A DNA stretch of 64,000 nucleotides from Enterococcus columbae DSM 7374 = ATCC 51263 (GCF_000406925.1 NZ_KE136350.1:1-64000); one strand, 5' to 3'; counted from the stretch's first letter, positions 11,533 to 24,506 are shown. The notes: a model not told the origin generated them from the letters alone. A program made the numbers and translations.

Positions 11533-11808
11533 CTATTCTTTCAAATCTTCCAAGCGTATTTTCTCTTCTGATAAGATTTCATACATTTGTGTCGCATCTT
11601 CTTTTTTCGTTGAATCCTTTAATTCAGTTACCTTTACTTCTAGGCGCTTATTGCCAAATTGAATGCATAAGACATCGCCCACCTTTAAGGTACTGCTTGA
11701 TTTTGCTAATTTACCATTAATTTGAATCCGACCTTTATCAGCCACTTCTTTGGCGACTGACCGACGTTTAATAATTCTAGATACTTTTAAAAATTTATCT
11801 AAACGCAT
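11533..11808 (-). CDS. rqcP: S4-domain ribosome-associated quality-control protein RqcP (YabO)
   Basis: A 91-aa protein made almost entirely of an S4 RNA-binding domain ([19 protein letters not shown], then GRIQINGK). In Bacillus YabO/RqcP works with RqcH in alanine tailing of stalled nascent chains. The start is one of two adjacent ATGs; the downstream one has better spacing to AGGAG. Its 5' end overlaps the flippase gene by 14 nt, so they are co-translated. Confidence 0.9.
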   Translation of the reverse strand: MRLDKFLKVSRIIKRRSVAKEVADKGRIQINGKLAKSSSTLKVGDVLCIQFGNKRLEVKVTELKDSTKKEDATQMYEILSEEKIRLEDLKE

Positions 11809-13435
11809 CATTTTCTCCTCTTTTCCTAAATAATTTTAATAAATACTTGCCTCCAGGTAGTAATAGCCATTCGCGCACCGTAAATAACTGTAGCACAACA
11901 GCTAACGTACAAAAAATCCCGACTCCTAAAACCACCCCAATCATACTGGCAAGCAATAGAGCCAAGCGACTTTCTGTTATGACAAAAAACTTTTCCACAC
12001 ACAATCGATAGCCATAAACAACTCCTGCCATCGCGCCAATGGATAAGAGAACCTTCCACCAATAGCCATTTTCAAACCAAAAACGATTGACCACTGACTT
12101 TTGACTGATAATCAGTAAGAGCAAAACAACCAATAAAGCCAAAATCGTTGCTAAACTAGCCCCTTCAATGGATAAATAGCGGGTTAAACTCAGTGTCAAA
12201 ATCAACTTTAAAATAAGCCCTACCACTCCCGCTTTAAAGGAAGGTAAATAGCGATTTTGACTTTGATCGACACTTTGATATGCTTGAATGACGGACATCA
12301 ATGCAATTGAGAAAATAAAAAGCGCCAAAGCAGTCGTCCCTACATTTTCTTTAAATAAGGCTTGATTCATCCAAGGTAATAAAGCCCATAAACCAAAAGT
12401 CGCTGCTAAAGAAAAACAGGTCACTAAGCGCAAGAAGATTTTAATCATCCGTTGATAGGCCATTTCTTTAGCTAGAGCCAAATAACGTGTTAAATTCGGT
12501 AAAAAACTAGCGCTTAACGCACCAGCTAACACCAAACCTAATTGAACAAGTGGCTGGCCACGATCATAAATTCCTTTTAAATTTTGGGCTGCACTAAGAC
12601 TATAGCCATGCCATTTTAACGCATTAACAACGACGAAAGCATCAATTAATTGAAATAAGATTAAATAGCCGGTAAATATAGTTAAAATCCCGCCTTCAGT
12701 TACTAGACGTTTGAATAATGTCCGTTCACGTCGCATCAATCGAAGCCATTTGCGCCATTGAAAGCAATAAGGTATGACCAATGGTGGAAATAATGCTGTT
12801 AATTGCCATTTATTTTGCGCTGTTTTCAAAATGATTAAAGCCAACATCGCTCCTAATAAAGCACCTGTCATTGCCCATTGCGCTGTTTGATAGGTGGTTA
12901 AACCTAGTAACTGATAACAATAGGCAGCAAGCAAAATCATCCCTACACGAATGATTTGCTCACCAACCTGGGAATAAGCACTCGGTAGCATCAACAATTG
13001 ACTTTGATAGCCCCCACGATAAAGCGATAATGCCGGCACAAACAAAAAGGTCAGCGCCGTAATTCTCAAAATAGCTTTCAGCTGAAGATCACCCATCAAG
13101 CTAGCCAGCAACGGACTAATGACAAATAGCAATAAGCTAAAGCTAAGCGAGCTATAAAAAATAAATGGATAAATTTTTTGTAATCGTTGCGCCTGCTCCT
13201 CTTGATTAGTGGCTTCAGCTAAATACTTAGAGATAAATTGTGGAAAACCGGTCAAAGCTAAGGTCATCGCTATGCCGTAGAGTGGATAAGCTTGTTGATA
13301 AACATAAAAGCCTTGATTGCCGACCATATTTTGAAAAGGCACTCGATAGATGGCACTTAAAATCTTGGAAATTAAGGAAGCAACGGTTAGGATAAATGCT
13401 CCCTTTAACATGGTTTGCATCGCGAATTTTGCCAT
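11795..13435 (-). CDS. Polysaccharide/lipid flippase, MATE/MurJ-like (SpoVB family)
   Basis: A 546-aa polytopic membrane protein with about 14 transmembrane helices and the N-terminal motif [21 protein letters not shown] typical of this superfamily. Members export lipid-linked oligosaccharides or lipid II. It lies 3 nt downstream of mfd, where Firmicutes usually encode a YabM-like protein. The substrate cannot be told from sequence. Confidence 0.88.
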   Translation of the reverse strand: MAKFAMQTMLKGAFILTVASLISKILSAIYRVPFQNMVGNQGFYVYQQAYPLYGIAMTLALTGFPQFISKYLAEATNQEEQAQRLQKIYPFIFYSSLSFSLLLFVISPLLASLMGDLQLKAILRITALTFLFVPALSLYRGGYQSQLLMLPSAYSQVGEQIIRVGMILLAAYCYQLLGLTTYQTAQWAMTGALLGAMLALIILKTAQNKWQLTALFPPLVIPYCFQWRKWLRLMRRERTLFKRLVTEGGILTIFTGYLILFQLIDAFVVVNALKWHGYSLSAAQNLKGIYDRGQPLVQLGLVLAGALSASFLPNLTRYLALAKEMAYQRMIKIFLRLVTCFSLAATFGLWALLPWMNQALFKENVGTTALALFIFSIALMSVIQAYQSVDQSQNRYLPSFKAGVVGLILKLILTLSLTRYLSIEGASLATILALLVVLLLLIISQKSVVNRFWFENGYWWKVLLSIGAMAGVVYGYRLCVEKFFVITESRLALLLASMIGVVLGVGIFCTLAVVLQLFTVREWLLLPGGKYLLKLFRKRGENDAFR

Positions 13436-13438
13436 AAG

Positions 13439-16400
13439 CTATCCTTTCTGTTCAGCTAATTCATCAGCTTTAGCCTGAACGTTCGCTTGATATTTAATCT
13501 CTTGTAAGGCCTCTACAAAACGATTGATTTCCATCATCCAAACCATTTCTTGTTGATTTTTAGGAATGGTTAGAACGATTTCCATTTGTTCTTTGTGTAC
13601 CCCTAGCGTAGCTTGTAGCTTAGTCGCACTTAAGGCAGCGAATAACTGCTCAACGGCATATTGCTTGGTTCCCGTCTTGCTCAAGGTAAATTTAATTTTA
13701 TCTTGGACGCGTCGAATGGTTTCGATTAAGGCTCTTTCAGCATGCATCTTCAATTCGCCGACCATCAATAAATGCGCTACCTCGTCCGGATATTCACCAA
13801 AGCGATCCAACAAATCGTCTTGCAGCTCATCTAAATTGGCTTGACTTTCTAACTCACGAATTCGTTTATAAATTTCAATTTTTTGACGTTCATCTTCAAT
13901 ATAACTAGTTGGTAAGTAAGCATCAATGCCTAAATCAATTTCCACCATCGTTTTTTCTAATTGTTGGTTCTTACCTTGCTTACGATTGACCGCTTCAGAG
14001 AGCATTTGTGAATACAAATCAAAACCGACTGAGTCAATAAAGCCGTGCTGCTGAGCGCCTAATAAATTTCCTGCTCCTCGAATCGATAAATCACGCATGG
14101 CAATTTTAAAACCAGATCCTAATTCGGTAAAGTCTTTAATTGCTTGCAAACGTTTCTCGCTAACTTCTTTTAGCACCTTTTGTTGTTCGTACATGAAATA
14201 CGCATAAGCCACCCGATTACTTCGGCCTACTCGTCCACGTAGCTGATACAAGGTAGACAAGCCCATGTAATCAGCATTTTCGACAAACAACGTATTGGCA
14301 TTTGGAATATCTACCCCTGTTTCGATGATAGTTGTCGTAACCAAAATATCATATTGTCCTTCAATAAAATCAAACAGCGTATTTTCTAATTGAATCTCGG
14401 TCATTTGCCCATGTGCAAAACCAATGCGAGCATCTGGAATCAAAGCTTGTAGCTCTTCTACCTTACGCTCAATCGTATCTACGCGATTATATAGATAAAA
14501 AATTTGGCCACCACGCGCCATTTCTCGTAAAATTGCCTCACGAATGGCACCTGGATTATACTCCATTACATAGGTTTGAATCGGATAGCGATTAGCCGGT
14601 GGGGTTTCAATGACTGACAAATCACGCACGCCTAGCATCGACATGTGCAGTGTTCTAGGAATTGGTGTAGCTGTTAAGGTTAAAACATCCACTTGGGTAC
14701 GTAATTGTTTTAGTCGTTCTTTATGCTTCACACCAAAACGTTGCTCTTCATCGATGATAATCAAGCCTAAATCAGCAAATTCAACATCTTTAGATAATAA
14801 GCGATGGGTTCCAACAATAATATCCACTTGCCCTTGTTTTAATTGGGCTAGCGTTTCTGTCTGTTGCTTTTTCGTCCGGAAACGACTCAACAAACCGACA
14901 TTAACTGGAAAGCCTTCAAAGCGATCCAAAATCGTTTCATAATGCTGTTGGGCTAAAATGGTAGTGGGTACTAAAAAGGCCACCTGTTTATTTTCTTTGA
15001 TTGCCTTAAAAGCAGCACGTAAAGCGACCTCTGTTTTACCAAAGCCGACATCGCCCACTAATAGTCGATCCATCGGTTTTTCTTTTTCCATATCTTTTTT
15101 AATCTCAGCTGCACTTTTTAGCTGATCTTCCGTCTCTGAATAGGCAAAAGCATCCTCAAATTCTTGCTGATACCCATCATCAGGTGCAAACGCATAGCCT
15201 TTTTCTGCTTCTCTTTTGGCATATAATTGAATCAAATCGTCAGCGATATCTTCAATTTTGCTAGCGACCTTACGTTTGGTTCTAGCCCATTCACTACCAC
15301 CCAGCTTATTGATTTTAGGTGTTTTAGATTCTGAGGCTACATACTTTTGAATTAAATTCAACTGTGTAACTGGTATAAATAGCTTATCATCGTTTTGATA
15401 TAAGATTGAAATATAATCTTGATGGACACCATCTACTTCTAAGGTTTCCATCCCAACATATTTACCAATCCCGTGATTCACATGAACAACATAATCGCCC
15501 ACTTTTAATTCATTATAGCTTTTTAAGCGTTCCGCATTAGAAATTGTTTGGCGACGTGCGCGTTTTTGGGCTACTTTTTGGAAAATTTCCCGTTCTGTAA
15601 TGACAACCAAATGATCACTTGGTAATTCAAAGCCCGCTTGTAATTCATAAACGACAATCTGGCTACGTCCAGTAAAAATGCGTTGCAAATCAGTCGCTAC
15701 CGCATAAATATCATGCTCTTTAAACAACTCAAGCAACTTTTCTTGTTGGGTTTGGCTACTTACTAAGAAAAGAACGGTCTGCTGTTGGCGTTCCCAACGA
15801 TCAATTTCCGCTTTTAACAAGCCAAATTGTCCAAAGAATTGCTGCATAGGCCGATACTGAATTTGATGAATGGCTTGAAAACGTAAATTGCCCATTCCCT
15901 TTTGAAACAGCGAGAAATACGTTGTTTGTAGCGTAGATTTAGTTAACTTTTCATGAATATCCACGGTAAAAGTCTGCTCAGAAAAAATCCGTAGCTCAGC
16001 AATTTTTTGTGTCATCCACTCTAGCGCTTCTTGCTCTAGTTGGCGAGATGTTTCCATTACTCTTGAAAAATCATCCACGATTAGCAAGCTATCACTAGAA
16101 AAATAATCCAAAATACTTACCGGCTTAGCATATAATAAATCGGCATAATAATGCACAACCTCTGTAGCCTGTTCTTTTTGCCAATGACTAATGAGTTCTT
16201 CAAAATAATCCTGTAATAATTGGGCATCCCCTTGGTTTTTAGTGACAGCCAGTCTTTTTTGCAGTAAATCGCTCACCCGCTTTATCCCATGAGCATAATC
16301 TTCGCTACTAAAGACATATTCACTAGTCGGCGAGACCACTAATGCTTCTATTTTCTCTTTAGAACGTTGGGTTTCTACATCAAAAAAGCGAATCGAGTCG

Positions 16401-16993
16401 ACCTCATCATCAAAGAATTCAATACGACAAGGATAATCCTGATCTAAAGGATAAATATCTACAATACTCCCACGAATACTAAATTCACCTGGCTTAGTTA
16501 GCATTTGCTGACGCTCATACCCCATTTTTTGTAGCTGAGAAGCCAAATCACTCACTTCAAGCGTTGTGCCTAGCTTAACAAATAAGTGGCTAGCCTGCCA
16601 GGTTGATAATTGGGGATAGAATTTACGTAGACTGGCCACCGGTAAAATATAGATCCCTTTTTTACCACTACTGATGGCATCAAGCGTTGCTACGCGCTGC
16701 ATTCGTGCTTCTGGGGAAGAAAAAGCCATTTCTGCTGATAACACTTCATCGACTGGAAAAACATAGACTTCCTCTAAAATATTTCTTAAATCATCTGCTA
16801 ATTGATTGGCATAATACAAATTAGCAGTCACTACAATTAACGAACGCTGTAACTTTTGAAAAGATTGAGCCAGCATTAACGTTTTGGCCGAACCCGCTAG
16901 CCCTAAAAAGAGCTGTCTTTTCAAACCCGCACTAATTTCTTGTTGCCAATTAGCGATTGCTTCGTTTTTTTCAATGAAAGATAATAAACTCAC
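13439..16993 (-). CDS. mfd: Transcription-repair coupling factor Mfd
   Basis: Mfd removes RNA polymerase stalled at lesions and recruits UvrA. The 1184-aa protein is full length. It has a UvrB-like N-terminal module, an RNA polymerase-interacting domain (VGDYVVHVNHGIGKY), and a RecG-like translocase with Walker A GDVGFGKTEVA and DEEQRFG. The C-terminal TRCF domain follows. The N-terminal module carries a degenerate Walker A (GLAGSAKT), normal for Mfd. It lies between pth and the flippase. Confidence 0.97.
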   Translation of the reverse strand: MSLLSFIEKNEAIANWQQEISAGLKRQLFLGLAGSAKTLMLAQSFQKLQRSLIVVTANLYYANQLADDLRNILEEVYVFPVDEVLSAEMAFSSPEARMQRVATLDAISSGKKGIYILPVASLRKFYPQLSTWQASHLFVKLGTTLEVSDLASQLQKMGYERQQMLTKPGEFSIRGSIVDIYPLDQDYPCRIEFFDDEVDSIRFFDVETQRSKEKIEALVVSPTSEYVFSSEDYAHGIKRVSDLLQKRLAVTKNQGDAQLLQDYFEELISHWQKEQATEVVHYYADLLYAKPVSILDYFSSDSLLIVDDFSRVMETSRQLEQEALEWMTQKIAELRIFSEQTFTVDIHEKLTKSTLQTTYFSLFQKGMGNLRFQAIHQIQYRPMQQFFGQFGLLKAEIDRWERQQQTVLFLVSSQTQQEKLLELFKEHDIYAVATDLQRIFTGRSQIVVYELQAGFELPSDHLVVITEREIFQKVAQKRARRQTISNAERLKSYNELKVGDYVVHVNHGIGKYVGMETLEVDGVHQDYISILYQNDDKLFIPVTQLNLIQKYVASESKTPKINKLGGSEWARTKRKVASKIEDIADDLIQLYAKREAEKGYAFAPDDGYQQEFEDAFAYSETEDQLKSAAEIKKDMEKEKPMDRLLVGDVGFGKTEVALRAAFKAIKENKQVAFLVPTTILAQQHYETILDRFEGFPVNVGLLSRFRTKKQQTETLAQLKQGQVDIIVGTHRLLSKDVEFADLGLIIIDEEQRFGVKHKERLKQLRTQVDVLTLTATPIPRTLHMSMLGVRDLSVIETPPANRYPIQTYVMEYNPGAIREAILREMARGGQIFYLYNRVDTIERKVEELQALIPDARIGFAHGQMTEIQLENTLFDFIEGQYDILVTTTIIETGVDIPNANTLFVENADYMGLSTLYQLRGRVGRSNRVAYAYFMYEQQKVLKEVSEKRLQAIKDFTELGSGFKIAMRDLSIRGAGNLLGAQQHGFIDSVGFDLYSQMLSEAVNRKQGKNQQLEKTMVEIDLGIDAYLPTSYIEDERQKIEIYKRIRELESQANLDELQDDLLDRFGEYPDEVAHLLMVGELKMHAERALIETIRRVQDKIKFTLSKTGTKQYAVEQLFAALSATKLQATLGVHKEQMEIVLTIPKNQQEMVWMMEINRFVEALQEIKYQANVQAKADELAEQKG

Positions 16994-17009
16994 CTAGCGA
17001 CCTCCTCGA

Positions 17010-17570
17010 TTAATTATAGCGATTCATCGTTTGAACAAAATCATTGGTTTCAATGAATGCTTCACAAGCTAACACACTTCGATCAATTGACGCTTCGATT
17101 AGTGGCAAATCGGCTTGATCAAAGCCTGACAATACATGACTGACAACCGTTTGCTTTTCTTTTGGCCGACCAATCCCCACTTTAATGCGATTAAACGTCT
17201 GCGTATTCAAATGAGCAATAATACTTTTAATCCCATTATGTCCACCAGCACTTCCTTTTTGACGTAGGCGCAGCTTGCCCAAAGCTAAATCTAAATCATC
17301 ATAAACAATCACTAGCTCTTCTGGATAAATATTGAAATAAGTCATCAAAGGTCCCACTGCCTTGCCTGATTCATTCATAAAGGTTTGGGGTTTAACTAAA
17401 AGAATTTTTTCGCCATTTTCAAAATACTCCGCGACTTCCGATTGAAAAGCATTTTTCTTAAATTTCGCTTGATGGCGGCTAGCTAAATGATCCACTACCA
17501 TAAAGCCCACATTATGCTTTGTTTTTTCATATTTACTGCCTGGATTTCCTAGGCCAACAATCATTTTCAT
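17010..17570 (-). CDS. pth: Peptidyl-tRNA hydrolase
   Basis: Releases peptides from peptidyl-tRNA that dropped off the ribosome. The 186-aa protein has the N-terminal GLGNPGSKYEKTKHNVGF motif with the catalytic His20, FMNESG, and the central DDLDL and GSAGGHNGIKS signatures. It is the first gene of the minus-strand block; mfd begins 16 nt downstream. Confidence 0.97.
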   Translation of the reverse strand: MKMIVGLGNPGSKYEKTKHNVGFMVVDHLASRHQAKFKKNAFQSEVAEYFENGEKILLVKPQTFMNESGKAVGPLMTYFNIYPEELVIVYDDLDLALGKLRLRQKGSAGGHNGIKSIIAHLNTQTFNRIKVGIGRPKEKQTVVSHVLSGFDQADLPLIEASIDRSVLACEAFIETNDFVQTMNRYN

Positions 17571-19189
<1,619 letters not shown>

Positions 19190-19206
19190 TCGCTACGATG
19201 ACTTTG

Positions 19207-19241
19207 CGCATGAGGCTTTGTGAAAGCTTCATGCGTTTTTT
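19207..19241 (+). terminator. ldh terminator
   Basis: CGCATGAGGCTTT pairs with AAAGCTTCATGCG and is followed by TTTTTT, 18 bp after the ldh stop. Confidence 0.9.
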
Positions 19242-19386
19242 GTTAACAAACATTGAAAAAAGTTTACAAAGTTAGTGAAATTCTTGAAGTTTTATTAATT
19301 CTTAAGCATTTTACCAACTTTTTTTAACTTTTTATGCTATTATAATTGCTATAAACATTTTCTGATAGACAGGAGTAGAAGCATCG

Positions 19387-20802
19387 ATGTCTGAACTTTC
19401 AAGCAGAAAAAATAGACACCAAAAAAATCCAAAAACCAAATGGATTATCAGTGGGATTGCAGCAGTTGGTGTAATTGGTTTAGCCGGCTATGCATTGGGA
19501 AGTAATTTCTACAGCAAGCATTTTTTGCCTAATACCCAGGTTGAAGCTGTTGAAATAAGCAATATGTCTTTAGAACAAGCCAAGAAAACAATGGCTGATA
19601 AAAATAAAAGCCAAACCTTACAGCTCTTATTGGATAATCAGGTGGTTAAGGAAATCAACAAAACTGACTATGGTATGCAAGCGGATTTTAAAGATACGTT
19701 GAAAAACACCTTGCAAAAACAAAATCCTTGGAGTTGGGGCACTGCATTATTTAAAGATAACCAAGTAAAAGATAGTACGGTAGCCTATGATGATACCGTT
19801 TTAAATCAAAAATTGGCCGAATTAAAAACTGAATTAGAGCAGCTCAATCAAGGGCGAACTGCGACACAGGATGCCCAAATTACTAAGGATGCATCTGGAT
19901 TTATTATTACCAATGAAGTAGTTGGGAATACCTTCTCAGTTGATGAGGCCTTAAAAGCGATCAAAAAGGATTTAATGAATGGCCAAACCCAAATTAACCT
20001 AAATGATTATGTTCACCAACCTAAAGTAAAGGCAAATGATAGTAAGCTACAAGAACAGCTTACTGCCTTAAATAAAATTGCACAAATTACAGCGAACTAT
20101 GCCATCAACGGGACTACCTTCCAAATTCCTAATGAGTTAATTGCCGATTGGTTAACTTACGAAAATAAACAAGTAACCATCAATCAAGAAAAAGTGCAAG
20201 CCTATGTCCAACAATTAGCGGATCAATATAATACTAGTACCAATCCAACCAGCTTTAACAGTACTAGACGTGGCGTCGTTTCTGTCCCAGCCGGAACCTT
20301 AAGCTGGAGTATTCAGGTAGCTGATGAAGCAAAGGAATTAGCCAATCAAATTATGCAAGGCCAAAACTTTACTCGCTCACCAATTACCAAGGGGAGCGCT
20401 AAGGCAAGCCAACCACTAGTTGGGAATACTTATATTGAAGTTGATTTAACTAACCAACATATGTGGTACTATAAAGATGGTGCCTTAGTATTGGAAACGG
20501 ATGTAGTAACAGGTAAACCAACTACGCCAACCCCTAAAGGTGTCGACTACGTATGGAAAAAAGAACGTAACGCTACCTTAAAAGGAACCAATGATGATGG
20601 TAGTAAATACGAAAGTCCAGTAAGCTATTGGATGCCAATCGACTGGACAGGTGTTGGTATTCATGATTCTGACTGGCAACCAGCTTATGGTGGCAACCTT
20701 TGGCAAACACGTGGTTCTCACGGTTGTGTCAATACCCCACCTAGCGTGATGGCGCAACTATATGCAGCAGTTGAAGTCGGAACACCAGTATTAATTTTCT
20801 AA
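19387..20802 (+). CDS. L,D-transpeptidase (YkuD family, Ldt-fm-like)
   Basis: A cell-wall enzyme that makes 3-3 cross-links in peptidoglycan and is insensitive to most penicillins. The 471-aa protein has a signal-anchor helix (about 19-40) and an extracellular peptidoglycan-binding-4-like region. The C-terminal YkuD domain carries GVGIHDSDW and SHGCVNTPP, with catalytic Cys447. The architecture and length match E. faecium Ldt-fm. It is monocistronic, with a -10 (TATAAT near 19338) upstream and a terminator downstream. Confidence 0.93.
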   Translation: MSELSSRKNRHQKNPKTKWIISGIAAVGVIGLAGYALGSNFYSKHFLPNTQVEAVEISNMSLEQAKKTMADKNKSQTLQLLLDNQVVKEINKTDYGMQADFKDTLKNTLQKQNPWSWGTALFKDNQVKDSTVAYDDTVLNQKLAELKTELEQLNQGRTATQDAQITKDASGFIITNEVVGNTFSVDEALKAIKKDLMNGQTQINLNDYVHQPKVKANDSKLQEQLTALNKIAQITANYAINGTTFQIPNELIADWLTYENKQVTINQEKVQAYVQQLADQYNTSTNPTSFNSTRRGVVSVPAGTLSWSIQVADEAKELANQIMQGQNFTRSPITKGSAKASQPLVGNTYIEVDLTNQHMWYYKDGALVLETDVVTGKPTTPTPKGVDYVWKKERNATLKGTNDDGSKYESPVSYWMPIDWTGVGIHDSDWQPAYGGNLWQTRGSHGCVNTPPSVMAQLYAAVEVGTPVLIF

Positions 20803-20813
20803 AAAAAAAACAG

Positions 20814-20856
20814 CCAAGCTATCCCTCTGATCTGAGGATAGCTTGGTTATTTTTTA
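20814..20856 (+). terminator. Terminator of the L,D-transpeptidase gene
   Basis: CCAAGCTATCC pairs with GGATAGCTTGG, followed by TTATTTTTT; an A-run on the left could help the opposite strand too. Confidence 0.9.
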
Positions 20857-20990
20857 ATCTATGCTTTTAGGGTGATTACGCCAATCAGCAACCATTCACT
20901 AGCTTTTTTATGAGCTAAGCAATAGAAAAAGTAGCTTTTTTTCTAGGTGACTTCTGTTGTGAAAAGTAAAACACTAGTCTCTTATTGTTT

Positions 20991-21590
20991 TTACAGCCAA
21001 TTATTTTCTTGAGCAATCCGCACCGCATCCGTTCGATTTTCAGCATTTAGCTTCTGTAAAATAGTACTTATGTAATTGCGAATCGTGCCATCTGAAAGAT
21101 ATAACTGGTTGGCTATACTTTTATTCGATAAGCCTTGCGCAACTTTCTTTAAAATGGCCTCTTCTTGCATCGTAAGTGGACTATTAGCATTAACAACAAT
21201 ATCCATCAATTCTGGTGAATATTCCTTTTTCCCCGCTAAAACCGTTTGAATCGTCTGCATGAGCTCTTTAATCGAACGATCTTTCAAAACATAGGCATCT
21301 ACACCAGCTTTTAAGGCCCGTTCAAAATAGCCTGGGCGTTTAAAAGTCGTAATGATAATGACTTTAGTCGATAAACCTTGTTTTTTTACCCATTCCAATA
21401 CATCTAAGCCTGATTTTTCTGGCATTTCTACGTCTAAAATCGCCACATCGATTGTCTCTTGTAGCAAAAGCTTTTGGGCAACTAAACCATTTTCAGCAGC
21501 GAATACGGCGGAAATTTCTGATTGAAACTGCAATAATTGACACAACGCATCTCTTAACATGCTTTGATCTTCTGCAACTAATACACGCAT
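20991..21590 (-). CDS. NarL/LuxR-family response regulator (YvfU/DesR-like)
   Basis: The 199-aa protein has a receiver domain with phosphoacceptor Asp53 ([12 protein letters not shown]) and a C-terminal LuxR helix-turn-helix ([20 protein letters not shown]). Its start overlaps the kinase stop by one base, so the two are a pair. The set of ATPase, permease, kinase and regulator matches the Bacillus YvfRSTU layout. The likely target is the ABC genes upstream. Confidence 0.9.
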   Translation of the reverse strand: MRVLVAEDQSMLRDALCQLLQFQSEISAVFAAENGLVAQKLLLQETIDVAILDVEMPEKSGLDVLEWVKKQGLSTKVIIITTFKRPGYFERALKAGVDAYVLKDRSIKELMQTIQTVLAGKKEYSPELMDIVVNANSPLTMQEEAILKKVAQGLSNKSIANQLYLSDGTIRNYISTILQKLNAENRTDAVRIAQENNWL

Positions 21591-22672
21591 TATTTTTCCT
21601 CCAATGGAATCGAGATTCTAAGATGGGTCGGTTGAGCTAACTGAACAAAGGAAAGGGTCCCTTGAATCGTTACTAAGCGATCTTTAATTGAATGTAAGGA
21701 AGTATCATCGATAGCACTAAAGCCTCGACCATCATCTTGATAATCTAGAATGAATTGTTTGTTCTCAATCGAAAAGTTTAATTGACAAGTTTTCGCTTGA
21801 CTATGCTTAATAAGATTAGTCGCCAATTCTCGCAAAATCATGGTTAGCTTGCCTTGCGTAGATTGAGCTAAATGATTGGCTAATTCACCTTGACTAACTA
21901 GCAAGCAAACTCCTGAAATTTGTAGCATATTATCCAGAATGACTAATTCCTCAGCTACATTATGCTCTTTTAATGATTGAACAATCGTACGTACCTCTTG
22001 CATAGATTGTTTAGAAATTTGCTGGAGCTCCTTGATTTCTTTTTGTGCTTGCTGTAGATTATCTGTCTCAAGTAAAGTCTGCGCTAGTTCAGCCTTAACT
22101 GTCATCAAAGCGAAGACATGTCCTAGCGTATCGTGTAGATCTTGCCCAATACGATTGCGTTCATTTTCAGCTAATAATAGATTAATCGAGCGATTCTTTT
22201 CCATAATCGCTATTTTCTGTCGCTCTTTTTGCGACTCTTTTCGTCCAAAATAGAGCATTAAGAAATTTGAAAAGAATAAAAAGACCAAAAGCAAAAGGCT
22301 GGAGATATCATTCGTAACATGGATTCCATAGCCGATTACCGTCACTAAGGCAATAGTATAGCTAACCAGTTTAAAAGAAGAGCCTTCAGAATCAAAACGA
22401 TAGACTAACAATATGGTCATATACCAGATAAACCAAAACATGCCTCCATCAAAAATGCTCATCAAAATGATATAGCCTAACGCCAAAAACCAAGCAAGAT
22501 TTAACCATCGCTTATTGCGACCATATAACAGATATAAATAACATCCTACAAAGCCAATCGTTAAATATAATGTCCAAAAGGGAATAGCTAAGCTCATCGC
22601 TCCATATATTGGAAAATAGACAAAGATCAAATTAATATAATACATTGGATGTAGACGAAAAAATTTCTTCAA
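21590..22672 (-). CDS. Sensor histidine kinase (HisKA_3 type)
   Basis: The 360-aa kinase has about five N-terminal transmembrane helices without a sizeable external domain, so it probably senses something in or at the membrane. The dimerisation domain has phospho-acceptor His180 in [15 protein letters not shown]. The HATPase_c domain follows ([18 protein letters not shown]). It begins directly after the permease stop and overlaps the response regulator gene by one base. Confidence 0.9.
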   Translation of the reverse strand: MKKFFRLHPMYYINLIFVYFPIYGAMSLAIPFWTLYLTIGFVGCYLYLLYGRNKRWLNLAWFLALGYIILMSIFDGGMFWFIWYMTILLVYRFDSEGSSFKLVSYTIALVTVIGYGIHVTNDISSLLLLVFLFFSNFLMLYFGRKESQKERQKIAIMEKNRSINLLLAENERNRIGQDLHDTLGHVFALMTVKAELAQTLLETDNLQQAQKEIKELQQISKQSMQEVRTIVQSLKEHNVAEELVILDNMLQISGVCLLVSQGELANHLAQSTQGKLTMILRELATNLIKHSQAKTCQLNFSIENKQFILDYQDDGRGFSAIDDTSLHSIKDRLVTIQGTLSFVQLAQPTHLRISIPLEEK

Positions 22673-23401
22673 TTAAACTACCTCACGTTTTCGATGAATC
22701 AGTAAAACCATTACCGTAGTTATTATGACATAAAACAAAAGTATTAGTAAAGATAATTTGGCTAGAGTTGCTTTTCTTGCAATTTGAATAACAACTTGAT
22801 TGACTTGATAGGTTGGGGTTATTTTGGCAATCGTTTGTAGCCACTTAGGAAACACCTCAATTGGCCACCAAGCGCCTCCGATAATAGCCAAACCTAAAAA
22901 GGTAATATTTGAGACCATCGACATTTTTTGATTGTCGCTAATTTGAGCAATTAATCCCCCAAAGGCTAAATAAACCAGACTACTCAAAAGTAAAAAGCCC
23001 CCACTTAACAAGACACTTGTTAACGAAAAACGCACTCCTCTAAGAAAAATTCCTACTAGAAAGGTCACTACAATGGATAATAAGAAATAAATCAGTATCC
23101 GAATAAATTTAGCTAGATAATACTGTCCTATCTTTAATGGTGAATGTTCAATATACAGTAAATAATGATTGCTACGATCCTCCTTTAACATCACTGGAAA
23201 ACTAAATAAAGCAAAGGAAGACATCGAAAAAGCCGTCATTTTGAATAAATATTCCTGAATGATTTGCTGATTGGTAGGTGTATTTGTACCCATTGATGCG
23301 GAGATTAATAAAAAAAACATCACCGGTAAGCCAATGGCCATAATAAAAATAGGCCAATTGCGCCAAATTTGAATCCACTCAATTTTTAATAAGGCTTTCA
23401 T
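22673..23401 (-). CDS. ABC-2 type transporter permease
   Basis: A 242-aa permease with six predicted transmembrane helices and the ABC-2 pattern (central LLSSLVYLAFGGLIAQ region). Its start overlaps the ATPase gene by 4 nt. It should pair with the adjacent ATPase, but that gene is frameshifted, so this exporter may be non-functional. The substrate is unknown; relatives export drugs, peptides or sodium. Confidence 0.85.
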   Translation of the reverse strand: MKALLKIEWIQIWRNWPIFIMAIGLPVMFFLLISASMGTNTPTNQQIIQEYLFKMTAFSMSSFALFSFPVMLKEDRSNHYLLYIEHSPLKIGQYYLAKFIRILIYFLLSIVVTFLVGIFLRGVRFSLTSVLLSGGFLLLSSLVYLAFGGLIAQISDNQKMSMVSNITFLGLAIIGGAWWPIEVFPKWLQTIAKITPTYQVNQVVIQIARKATLAKLSLLILLFYVIITTVMVLLIHRKREVV

Positions 23402-24299
23402 TGTTTTTCCTCCTCGGTCATGGCAAATAAAATATTTAACAATGATTGATTTTGAATTTCTACATCAGTAATCCTACAGCCAGCTTGTTGTAATTGTGGC
23501 CAAATCTTTTCTAGCTGGGTGGTTTCAAATTGAACCGTTTCGATCCCCTCTACAATCTGACTAATTGATTCAAGCGAGCGAACAAATGATAAAAAACGAA
23601 TCGGTAGCGTCACCAACTTATTCATATGCGCATTTCTAATAGCATAAGGAGTGGTATCTTGAATTAATTTTCCTTGGTGCAACAATAAAATACGATCAGC
23701 CGTATGCTCAACTTCTTCAATATAGTGACTCGTATAAAAAATCGTTTTCCCCTCATTTTTTAACTTCTGGATAATTTGCCAAAAGCGTTGTCGTGTTGAA
23801 GTATCCATCCCAGCAGTGGGTTCGTCCAAAAATAAGAGACTCGGCTTGCCAATTAAGCATAAAACAAAAGCCAATAATCTTTTTTGACCACCCGATAGCT
23901 TTTCGGTAAATTGCTGCAGCTGACTAGTAGAAAATTGTAGCAAGCCTTGAATTTCTTCCAGCGTTAGACTGTCTGGATGAATTGTCTGAAAAAAATGAAT
24001 CAGCTCAATTGCCTTTAGCCCTTTAGGCAAGACATTTTCTTGAAGTAAGACAGCTATTTTACGCTTATTAGCCATGGCTTTTGGGGGTTGACCATTCAGC
24101 AGGACACTGCCCGTACTTAGCTGCTATCGCCTAAGATACAAGAAATTAAGGTAGTTTTTCCGGCACCATTAGGACCAATCAAAGCGACACATTCCCCTGC
24201 TTTGACTTCAAAGGAAATCGCTTGTAAAATAGTTTTTTCTTTCAGTTGTTTCGATAAATTTGTGACCGTAATCATAGATTTTCCATCCATTTCTTTCAA
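23398..24299 (-). pseudogene. ABC transporter ATP-binding protein, frameshifted
   Basis: Two adjacent frames make one ATPase. The first (24117-24299, start probably ATG 24275) has Walker A GPNGAGKTT and ends at GDSS-stop. The second carries the Q-loop, signature LSGGQKR and Walker B LLFLDEPTAGMD, down to 23398. Read in the second frame, the sequence between them continues the protein (STGSVLLNGQPPKA). Loss of one base near 24118-24120 explains the break; an extra C would restore GDSSLSTG. It could be a real mutation or a sequencing error. Confidence 0.85.
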
Positions 24300-24466
24300 T
24301 TAATAGGTTTTGTTATCCACAGTTTAAATGACTAGCTGCTTTTTAGATAGTCACGCTTGTCATAGATGAATATGACAAATGTCATATCTTCATTGATCGT
24401 ATATTTTCATTCGCTTCAGTCATGAATTCTTTTGCTGAGCTGATTACTTCATGTCCACGTCGCACG

Positions 24467-24506
24467 CAAATTTTCTCGTAGCTAAGCAAGTCGTTTTACA
24501 CCCCTG
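24467..24506. repeat. 40-bp dispersed repeat, copy 1
   Basis: CAAATTTTCTCGTAGCTAA (24467-24485) recurs exactly at 56569-56587, and the following 21 bp remain similar (AGTCG, ACA, CCCTG in register). It lies just beyond the antitoxin relic and may mark the deletion end point. Confidence 0.6.
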
